Positions 1-4,844 of a stretch of DNA of 13,520 bases are shown here, piece after piece. The translations under genes and the position numbers were made by a program. This DNA is from Chloroflexota bacterium (GTDB taxonomy: Bacteria > Chloroflexota > Limnocylindria > Limnocylindrales > CSP1-4), in the NCBI GenBank assembly GCA_005880805.1, contig VBFZ01000004.1, positions 1-13,520 on the forward strand. The letters are read 5' to 3'. The notes beneath the pieces were generated by a model. The model ran no database searches. It was not told the origin of the DNA and saw only the letters and a program-made list of their open reading frames with translations. The stretch's first letter is position 1, and every line of letters starts with the position of its first letter.

Positions 1-1
1 G

Positions 2-508
2 ATGCCGCCGTTCCAGGCCGGCGGCGAGATGATCCGCGAGGTCCACCTCCGGCGGAGCGAGTGGAACGAGATCCCCTGGAAGTTCGAGGCCGGCACGCCG
101 GACATCGCGGCGGCGATCGGGTTCGGGGCGGCCGCCGAGTACCTGATGGGTCTGGACATGCGGCGCGTTCGCAACCACGAGCGCGAGCTGACCGCGTACA
201 CGCTGGAGAAGCTGCCGCGCGAGCTGCCAACCCTGGCGCTCTACGGTCCGATGGACGCGGACGCCCGGGGCGGCGTGGTGCCGTTCAACGTGCCCGGCGT
301 CCACCCGCACGACGTCGCGCAGGTCCTGGACCGCTACGGCATCGCGGTCCGCGCCGGCCACCACTGCACGATGCCGCTTCACGAGCGCCTCGACCTCGCC
401 GCGACGGCCAGGGCGTCGTTCAACGTGTACTCGATCCGGGAGGACGTCGATGCGCTGGTCGAGGGCCTGCGCGAGGTGATCAAGCTGTTCGGGGAGCCGG
501 CACGATGA
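2..508 (+). CDS. sufS: SufS-type cysteine desulfurase, C-terminal part (5' end outside window)
   Basis: PLP enzyme of class V aminotransferase fold that takes sulfur from L-cysteine as an enzyme-bound persulfide and passes it to a scaffold or transfer protein for Fe-S cluster assembly. The frame is open from the window edge, so the first Met visible at base 2 is internal. The visible 168 residues hold the family's GGEMI motif (residues 7-11), the KFEAGTPD segment (28-34), and the active-site loop RAGHHCTMPLH with the persulfide Cys at residue 122 of the visible part. The ending ARASFNVYSIREDVDALVEGL is the usual SufS C-terminus. The short RAGHHC loop and the nearby sufU place it in the SufS (group II) rather than IscS class. 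The stop overlaps the ATG of the next small ORF (ATGA). About 240 N-terminal residues, including the PLP lysine, lie outside the window. Confidence 0.95.
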   Translation: MPPFQAGGEMIREVHLRRSEWNEIPWKFEAGTPDIAAAIGFGAAAEYLMGLDMRRVRNHERELTAYTLEKLPRELPTLALYGPMDADARGGVVPFNVPGVHPHDVAQVLDRYGIAVRAGHHCTMPLHERLDLAATARASFNVYSIREDVDALVEGLREVIKLFGEPAR

Positions 509-618
509 CCCGCACTTGGCTACTTCCGTGGGCGGCGCTGCTGGCCTTCATCCTGGGGGTCGGACCCTTCTTCGTTGCCGTCGCCATCGTGATCACGGGA
601 TTCGGGTCGTTGGACTGA
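505..618 (+). CDS. 37-residue single-span membrane micro-protein between sufS and sufU
   Basis: I do not recognise a family. The ATG at 505 overlaps the sufS stop in an ATGA junction, and the frame ends with TGA at 616-618, which in turn overlaps the next ATG. The peptide has a short basic start (MTRTW) followed by an almost uninterrupted hydrophobic run at about residues 5-31, with one Gly-Pro kink at 20-21, and a short polar tail ending SLD. This is the profile of a one-helix inner-membrane protein, probably with its N-terminus in the cytoplasm. Support for translation is the exact start/stop coupling on both sides and the hydrophobic composition. Against it is the small size. It could be a non-translated spacer that happens to look hydrophobic, since GC-rich DNA read in this frame gives many Ala, Val and Leu codons. 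Confidence 0.5.
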   Translation: MTRTWLLPWAALLAFILGVGPFFVAVAIVITGFGSLD

Positions 619-716
619 TGGTGGACAGCTGCCTCAAGCTGCTCGGGATCGGGCTCGTCGCGCTCGTGATCCTCAGTCTCGTGCTTGGCTCCTTCCTGCC
701 CGAGACGCTAGGCTGA
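618..716 (+). CDS. 32-residue single-span membrane micro-protein just before sufU
   Basis: Its ATG (618-620) shares one base with the stop of the preceding micro-ORF (TGATG), a typical translational re-initiation junction. The 32-residue product starts MVDSCLKLLG, has a hydrophobic segment at about residues 7-27, and ends PETLG. There is one Cys at residue 5, before the helix. No family is recognised. The stop at 714-716 is 7 bases before the ATG of sufU, so the pair fills the whole sufS-sufU interval. If real, the two peptides would be made together and could form a membrane dimer linked to Fe-S assembly, but this is only context. The evidence is coupling, composition and lack of wasted space between four consecutive frames. 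Confidence 0.5.
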   Translation: MVDSCLKLLGIGLVALVILSLVLGSFLPETLG

Positions 717-723
717 CGCCGCC

Positions 724-1116
724 ATGGACGACCTGTACCGCGACTACATCCTCGAGCACTACCGGCGGCCCCATAACTTCGGGGTCATCGAGGATGCGAC
801 AGCGAGCTTTGAGGGCTCGAACCCGTTGTGCGGGGATCGGATCACGATGATGCTCGGCGTCCGCGACGGCGTCCTCGAGCGCGTCGGCTTCACCGGACGC
901 GGCTGCGCGATCAGCCAGGCGTCGGCGTCGCTGCTCACCGACGAGATCAAGGGCAAACCGCTGACCGACGTCGCCGCGTTCCGCGCCGACGACCTGCTGG
1001 ACCTGCTCGGGATCGAGATCAGCCCGGCGCGCTTGAAGTGCGCCATGCTGAGCATCGAGACGCTGCAGAGCGCCCTGGGCGAGGTCGAATCTGCGCCCGC
1101 GGAGGCTGCCTCATGA
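724..1116 (+). CDS. sufU: SufU-type Fe-S assembly / zinc sulfurtransferase
   Basis: SufU proteins accept the persulfide sulfur from SufS through a zinc-held cysteine and support SUF cluster assembly in Gram-positive-type bacteria. The 130-residue product starts with the family's LYRDYILEHYRRPHNFG pattern and carries NPLCGDRI (Cys36, Asp38), GCAISQASAS (Cys61) and RLKCAMLS (Cys106), the three cysteines and one aspartate expected as zinc ligands or active site. The stretch between Cys61 and Cys106 is 45 residues, clearly shorter than in B. subtilis SufU, so the insert that separates SufU from IscU is mostly missing, although the rest of the sequence is SufU-like. ATG 724 is 7 bases after the previous micro-ORF. 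The stop overlaps an ATG (ATGA at 1113) that opens a 19-codon ORF. Confidence 0.92.
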   Translation: MDDLYRDYILEHYRRPHNFGVIEDATASFEGSNPLCGDRITMMLGVRDGVLERVGFTGRGCAISQASASLLTDEIKGKPLTDVAAFRADDLLDLLGIEISPARLKCAMLSIETLQSALGEVESAPAEAAS

Positions 1117-1172
1117 CCTCGTTCCTTGCCCGTCACGCCGCGAGCCAGTGCAGGTGTCGCCTGCCGGCCTGA
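1113..1172 (+). CDS. Candidate 19-residue Cys-containing leader peptide
   Basis: A 20-codon frame starts at the ATGA overlap with sufU and encodes MTSFLARHAASQCRCRLPA. It has two cysteine codons (TGC at 1149, TGT at 1155) separated by one Arg codon and followed by another, near its end. It lies upstream of the cysteine-synthesis genes, and several competing hairpins begin at its Cys codons (1150-1220). Short Cys-rich leader peptides that control sulfur and cysteine genes are known in mycobacteria, so a similar attenuation role is possible. Only two Cys codons are present, the ORF has no dedicated ribosome site apart from coupling, and it may be meaningless. This call rests on position and codon content only. 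Confidence 0.3.
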   Translation: MTSFLARHAASQCRCRLPA

Positions 1173-1220
1173 GCGCCGGCGCCACACTCGACCCTTCCGC
1201 CCTGCCGGCTGGACCGGCAG
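1150..1220 (+). promoter_or_regulatory. Set of alternative hairpins upstream of the cysteine operon (possible attenuator)
   Basis: The 134-base sufU-moeB gap contains short inverted repeats that cannot all form together. GCAGG (1150-1154) pairs with CCTGC (1160-1164) over the Cys codons. GCCGGC (1163-1168) pairs with GCCGGC (1175-1180). CTGCCGG occurs twice (1161-1167 and 1202-1208), and both copies match CCGGCAG (1214-1220). The distal 1202-1220 hairpin has a perfect 7-bp stem and a 5-base loop. No T-run follows, so an intrinsic terminator is not supported; a Rho-dependent or translational switch would be needed. High GC content makes chance stems common, so confidence is modest. The rest of the gap, 1221-1250, shows nothing clear, and there is no well-placed Shine-Dalgarno before ATG 1251. 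Confidence 0.35.
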
Positions 1221-1250
1221 CCCGTCGACCATCGGAGTCCACCGACCACC

Positions 1251-2411
1251 ATGCCCAAGTCCTATGCGGACCTTCTCAGGGAGGCCCGCACCGAAATCAA
1301 AGAGGTCACGCCGCCTGAGGCCGACGCCCTGCGCGAACGCGGGACGGCCACGTTCGTCGACGTGCGCGAGGCGACCGAGTGGGAGCAGGGCCACCTGCCG
1401 GGCGCGATCCACATCTCGAAGAGCTACATCGAGCAGCAGTCGGAGGGCCATCTCCCGGATCGCGACTCGCCGATCGTGACCTACTGCGCCGGCGGTGTCC
1501 GCTCGCTGTTCGCGGCCCAGACGCTCAAGGAGATGGGCTACACAAACGTGGCCTCGATGTCCGGCGGCTTCCAGCAGTGGAAGTCCCAGGGCCTCCCGTG
1601 GACAGTTCCGACCGTCCTCAGCTCGGAGCAGAAGCAGCGCTACTCAAGGCACCTCCTCATCCCCGAGGTCGGCGCCGAGGGGCAGAAGAAGCTGCTGGAC
1701 TCGAAGGCGCTCCTGATCGGCGCGGGCGGTCTCGGTTCGCCGGCGGCCCTCTACCTGGCGGCCGCGGGCGTTGGCACGATCGGCGTGGTCGACTTCGACG
1801 TCGTCGACCTGTCCAACCTCCAGCGCCAGGTCATCCACTCGACCGACCGGGTGGGTGAGAAGAAGACAGAGTCCGCACGTCGGACGATCAACGCGCTCAA
1901 TCCCGACGTGAACGTCGCGCGGCTGATCGAGGGCTACGACGTGGTGCTCGACGGGACTGACACCTTCGAGACCCGGTACCTGCTCAACGACGCCGCGGTC
2001 CTGGCCGGCATCCCGGTCGTGCACGCGTCCGTGTTCCGGTTCGAGGGCCAGCTCACGGTCTTCGACCCGCCGAACGGGCCGTGCTACCGCTGCCTGTATC
2101 CGACGCCCCCGCCGCCTGAGCTCGCGCCCGGCTGCTCCGTGGCCGGCGTGCTGGGGGTCGTGCCCGGCATCATGGGCCTGCTGCAGACCAACGAGGCGAT
2201 CAAGGTCCTGCTCGGGATCGGCGACTCGCTGGCCGGCCGGCTGCTCCTGTTCGACGCGCTCGATGCGTCGTTCACGGAACTGAAGCTGCGCCGGGACCCC
2301 AACTGCCCGGTGTGCTCAGAGAAGGCGATCGCCGCTCGAGAGGCCGGCCAGCCGCTGCCCGTTCCGTCGTCGATCTACGGCGGCGAGGTCGTCCTGGGGG
2401 CGCGTGCGTGA
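1251..2411 (+). CDS. Rhodanese-MoeB/ThiF fusion: E1-like activating enzyme for a sulfur-carrier protein
   Basis: Expected to adenylate the C-terminus of a ubiquitin-like carrier (here the CysO-like product encoded next) and supply sulfur to make the thiocarboxylate. The 386 residues start with a rhodanese domain (about 15-118) with active-site loop CAGGVRS and Cys79. The MoeB/ThiF domain follows (about 125-360): ATP loop GAGGLGSP (157-164), acidic DFDVVD (181-186), NLQRQ (189-193), DGTDTF (234-239), zinc pairs CYRC (278, 281) and CPVC (352, 355), and a conserved Cys295 in the APGCSVAGVLG stretch. In MoeZ/MOCS3 the rhodanese is at the C-terminus; here it is N-terminal. Between NPDV (217-220) and GYDVVLD (228-234) about 12 residues are missing relative to E. 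coli MoeB. ATG 1251 gives the complete rhodanese domain. The stop overlaps the next GTG (GTGA). Confidence 0.9.
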   Translation: MPKSYADLLREARTEIKEVTPPEADALRERGTATFVDVREATEWEQGHLPGAIHISKSYIEQQSEGHLPDRDSPIVTYCAGGVRSLFAAQTLKEMGYTNVASMSGGFQQWKSQGLPWTVPTVLSSEQKQRYSRHLLIPEVGAEGQKKLLDSKALLIGAGGLGSPAALYLAAAGVGTIGVVDFDVVDLSNLQRQVIHSTDRVGEKKTESARRTINALNPDVNVARLIEGYDVVLDGTDTFETRYLLNDAAVLAGIPVVHASVFRFEGQLTVFDPPNGPCYRCLYPTPPPPELAPGCSVAGVLGVVPGIMGLLQTNEAIKVLLGIGDSLAGRLLLFDALDASFTELKLRRDPNCPVCSEKAIAAREAGQPLPVPSSIYGGEVVLGARA

Positions 2412-2683
2412 GCACCGTGCGAATCCCGCCCGTCCTTCGATCGGCTGCCGGTGGGGTGAAGTCGGTCGAGGTCAAGGGGTCGACCGTGGGCGAGGTCCTC
2501 GAAGGCCTGACGAGCGCCCACCCGAGCCTTCGCTCGCAGCTGTTTGCCGATGGCGGCGAGCTCAACCGGTTCGTCAATGTCTACGTGAACGAGCAGGACG
2601 TCCGGTACCTGCAGGATTCGGCCACGCCGGTCGACGACCGCGACACGATCATCATCCTCCCCGCCATGGCCGGCGGGCGGTGA
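2408..2683 (+). CDS. cysO: CysO/MoaD-type ubiquitin-like sulfur-carrier protein ending in Gly-Gly-Arg
   Basis: Small beta-grasp carrier whose C-terminal diglycine is converted to a thiocarboxylate and donates sulfur for cysteine synthesis. The GTG start at 2408 overlaps the upstream stop (GTGA) and gives 91 residues, close to mycobacterial CysO. Family features are IPPVLR near the start, LNRFVNVYVNEQDVRYL (52-68) and DDRDTIIILPAMAGG (76-90). The product does not end at the diglycine: one Arg follows. An exposed diglycine is needed for adenylation, so a peptidase would have to remove this Arg; the JAMM protease encoded two genes on is the obvious candidate, as for QbsE processing by QbsD. An upstream ATG at 2312 in this frame lies deep in the previous gene and is rejected. 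The cysO rather than moaD/thiS name rests on the neighbouring cysM and mec. Confidence 0.9.
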   Translation: MSTVRIPPVLRSAAGGVKSVEVKGSTVGEVLEGLTSAHPSLRSQLFADGGELNRFVNVYVNEQDVRYLQDSATPVDDRDTIIILPAMAGGR

Positions 2684-2687
2684 CGCC

Positions 2688-3719
2688 ATGACCGCGCTGC
2701 GGCGGCCGGAGCCGGTCGAGCGGCTCGACGAGGGTGAGCACACGCACGCGCTCGCGCACGAGCACCTCGCGCCGCACGGCGGTCGCTACGAGGACATCCT
2801 GGATGCGATCGGGCACACACCGATCGTCGAGATCCCGCGGATGAGCCCGAACCCGAACGTCCGCCTGTTCGGCAAGCTCGAGGCGGTCAATCCGACCGGT
2901 TCGGTCAAGGATCGCGTCGCCAAGTACCTGATCGAAGATCTCGAGCAAAGCGGCCGGCTGCGGGCCGACTCGATCATCCTCGAGCCGACCTCGGGCAACA
3001 CGGGCATCGCGCTGGCGATGATCGGACGGCGGAAGGGCTACCGCGTCGCGCTCGTCATGCCCGACAACGTCACGAACGAGCGGCGCCAGATGGCCGCCCT
3101 GTACGGCGCGGAGGTGATCGACTCGCCGGGTGCCCAGGGCTCCAACGGGGCGATCGCGCTGGCGAAGCATCTGGTCGCCAAGGACGACCGCTTCGTGATG
3201 CCCTACCAGTACGGAAACGAGGCGAACCCGCGGGCCCACTACGAGACGACCGGGCCGGAGATCCTCGCCGACTGCCCGGAAATCGACGCGTTCGTGGCCG
3301 GCCTCGGGACCGGCGGCACGCTCATGGGCGTGACGCGCTACCTGCGCGAGCGGAAGCCGGGTGTTCGCGTCTACGCAGCCGAGCCACTGCCTGGCGAGGG
3401 CGTCCAGGGCCTGCGCTCGCTCGACGAGGGGTTCGTGCCTGAGATCTTCGATCCGACGCTGCTGGACGGGAAGTTCCTGGTGTCGAACCGCGACGCCATC
3501 GCCGCACTGCGCGATCTCGTCTTTCGCGAGGGCATCTTCGGCGGGCCCTCCTGCGGGGCGGTCCTGGTCGCGGCGGCACGAATCGCACGGCAGATGAGCT
3601 CCGGCACAATCGTCGCGCTGCTGCCCGACGGCGGCTGGAAATACCTGTCGGCCGGCACGTTCACACGCGACCTGGAAGAGATGGAAGCCGACCTCGAGGG
3701 CGGCATCAACTGGTGGTGA
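2688..3719 (+). CDS. cysM: CysM-type O-phosphoserine sulfhydrylase (CysO-dependent cysteine synthase)
   Basis: PLP enzyme that, in the mycobacterial pathway, joins O-phospho-L-serine-derived aminoacrylate with CysO thiocarboxylate to give a CysO-cysteine adduct. The 343 residues show NPTGSVKDR with PLP Lys74, TSGNTG (101-106) and the phosphate loop GTGGT (207-211). In GEGVQGLR, Arg243 aligns with Arg220 of M. tuberculosis CysM, which favours phosphoserine over acetylserine; the offset from the PLP lysine is the same. The CysM-specific DEGFVPEI stretch (246-253) and C-terminal tail (about 320-343, ending GGINWW) are also present. The N-terminus is about 23 residues longer than in M. tuberculosis and His-rich (His18, 20, 24, 26, 30). 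No later ATG, GTG or TTG fits before the fold begins, so ATG 2688, 4 bases after cysO, is accepted. The stop overlaps mec. Confidence 0.93.
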   Translation: MTALRRPEPVERLDEGEHTHALAHEHLAPHGGRYEDILDAIGHTPIVEIPRMSPNPNVRLFGKLEAVNPTGSVKDRVAKYLIEDLEQSGRLRADSIILEPTSGNTGIALAMIGRRKGYRVALVMPDNVTNERRQMAALYGAEVIDSPGAQGSNGAIALAKHLVAKDDRFVMPYQYGNEANPRAHYETTGPEILADCPEIDAFVAGLGTGGTLMGVTRYLRERKPGVRVYAAEPLPGEGVQGLRSLDEGFVPEIFDPTLLDGKFLVSNRDAIAALRDLVFREGIFGGPSCGAVLVAAARIARQMSSGTIVALLPDGGWKYLSAGTFTRDLEEMEADLEGGINWW

Positions 3720-4207
3720 CGGAGGCGTCCGAAGCCGAGCCGCGTCGTCATCCGGGCCCGCCGTCCATCACGCTCCCTGCCGCGATCCGCGAGGCCATCG
3801 TCGCGCACGCGAGAGCGGAGGAGCCGAATGAGGCGTGTGGCGTCATCGTCGGGGACCGTCCGGCGGCAGATGGCGGTCGCCCGCTTCGCTTCGAGCCGGC
3901 CGGGAACGAGGCTGCGTCGCGCTATCTCTACCGGCTCGATGCCCGCGACCTGCTGCGGCTGACGCTGGAAACCGACGATCGGGACGAGGTCTTCTGGGCG
4001 ATCGTCCACTCGCACACCCACACGCCGGCGGTCCCGTCCCAGACCGACATCCGGCAGGCCAACTATCCCGACGCGCTCTACATCCTGGTGACACTTGCGG
4101 AGGCCGAGGCCGATTCGGCGACCGGTGAGCCTGGAGTTCGCGCCTGGCGGATTCAAGTGGGCGAGGCCTTCGAAGTCGACGTGCGGCCGGAGGCGACGAC
4201 GGCCTGA
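3716..4207 (+). CDS. mec: Mec-type JAMM/MPN metalloprotease (CysO-cysteine hydrolase)
   Basis: Zinc isopeptidase-like enzyme that in mycobacteria releases cysteine from the CysO-cysteine adduct. GTG 3716 overlaps the cysM stop (GTGA), giving 163 residues; a second GTG three bases earlier (3713) is equally possible. The JAMM signature is complete: Glu39 in EEPNEACG, then His98-Ser-His100, seven residues, Ser108, two residues, Asp111. The N-terminal 15 residues are Arg/Glu/Pro-rich and probably disordered. Order and overlaps moeB-like/cysO/cysM/mec reproduce the mycobacterial set plus its activating enzyme, so one pathway is very likely. The extra Arg at the end of CysO gives this protease a possible second role in carrier maturation. 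The stop TGA (4205-4207) is embedded in CTGA, which may be the start of the next frame. Confidence 0.9.
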   Translation: MTEASEAEPRRHPGPPSITLPAAIREAIVAHARAEEPNEACGVIVGDRPAADGGRPLRFEPAGNEAASRYLYRLDARDLLRLTLETDDRDEVFWAIVHSHTHTPAVPSQTDIRQANYPDALYILVTLAEAEADSATGEPGVRAWRIQVGEAFEVDVRPEATTA

Positions 4208-4599
4208 ACGCCCGGCAGGTCGGACCCCTCCTTGCCGGCGTCGCCGCGCTGGCGATCGGGACGGCCGTCGGCTGGGATCCGGCCGTCGTCAGGGCGCTGG
4301 TCGAGCCACCGCCGCTCGTGCGGGCGGCGCTCGTCAGCGTCGCGGTCGTTGCCGGCTTCGCGATTCTCGCCGCCGCCGTTCAGCAGCTGGGCGTCGACCG
4401 CGACGCATCCGGGGAGCGGGACCTTCGGTCGATGATCAGGGGTGTTCGGCTGACCTTCCTGGCAGTGGCGGCCTTCGCGGCAGCCGCCGGATGGGCGCTC
4501 GCCCACCCGCTCCCGATCGTCGTCGCGCTGATCGTTGCCGGCGTCGACGTCATCGAGACGTCGTTCCTGCTGCTCGTCGTTTCCGTCCGCGGTCGCTGA
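4204..4599 (+). CDS. Four-helix membrane protein of unknown function, probable CTG start
   Basis: No family is recognised. With only ATG, GTG or TTG allowed, the first start is GTG 4318 (93 residues), which cuts off a clear hydrophobic helix. In the same frame the sequence reads on without a stop to CTG 4204, placed in a CTGA overlap with the mec stop, the same four-base geometry as the GTGA and ATGA junctions in the rest of this operon. From CTG the product is 131 residues with helices at about 6-23, 39-61, 82-101 and 103-127 and a charged loop (65-79, VDRDASGERDLRSMI). It is the last gene of the sulfur operon and could be a permease-like or structural membrane partner. The true start is uncertain, but coding upstream of 4318 looks likely. 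Confidence 0.6.
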   Translation: MNARQVGPLLAGVAALAIGTAVGWDPAVVRALVEPPPLVRAALVSVAVVAGFAILAAAVQQLGVDRDASGERDLRSMIRGVRLTFLAVAAFAAAAGWALAHPLPIVVALIVAGVDVIETSFLLLVVSVRGR

Positions 4600-4614
4600 T
4601 GTGATGAGCCGGGC

Positions 4615-4639
4615 GTTGAGGCGCTAGACGGGCGCCAAC
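4615..4639 (+). terminator. Hairpin after the + strand sulfur operon, no T-run
   Basis: Starting 15 bases after the last + strand stop, GTT (4615-4617), a two-base bulge and GGCGC (4620-4624) pair with GCGCC (4632-4636) and AAC (4637-4639) around a 7-base loop. The eight pairs sit where a transcript end is expected, between convergent genes. Without a following T-tract this is a weak terminator call. Confidence 0.3.
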
Positions 4640-4815
4640 GTGTCCGCAATATCGCCGTGGGGGATCGTAAGTGCGAGCTGGAGCTCACAGCCGCCGTCCG
4701 GGTGTCCGGCCCGAGCACGAAGATCGTCCAGAACCGCGTTGGGTCGCCGGTGGCGCGGACTGAAGCGCACTTACCATCGTGTCCAGCGATTAAGCGGACT
4801 CTCTATTGCCGGGCC
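4640..4815. other. Convergent intergenic stretch without visible gene
   Basis: Together with the two hairpins on its sides this makes a 245-base gap (4600-4844) between convergent operons. A 78-codon open frame (4657-4893) runs through it and into the end of the hydrolase gene on the other strand, but its composition is irregular and it has no recognisable motif, so it is not called. No tRNA, riboswitch or repeat was recognised. Confidence 0.5.
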
Positions 4816-4837
4816 CTGCATCGGGCCACGGATGCAG
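4816..4837 (-). terminator. Hairpin just after the hydrolase gene, no T-run
   Basis: CTGCATC (4816-4822) and GATGCAG (4831-4837) form a perfect 7-bp stem with an 8-base loop, 8 bases beyond the stop of the - strand lipoprotein gene. The position fits a transcript end or an RNA-stabilising 3' hairpin. A T-run is absent on the - strand, so intrinsic termination is not proven. Confidence 0.35.
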
Positions 4838-4844
4838 CTAGCGC

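Noticed and set aside
1117..1250. Known riboswitch class (for example SAM-type) upstream of the cysteine genes
   Set aside because: The gap is short and shows only simple hairpins; no conserved riboswitch core was recognised.
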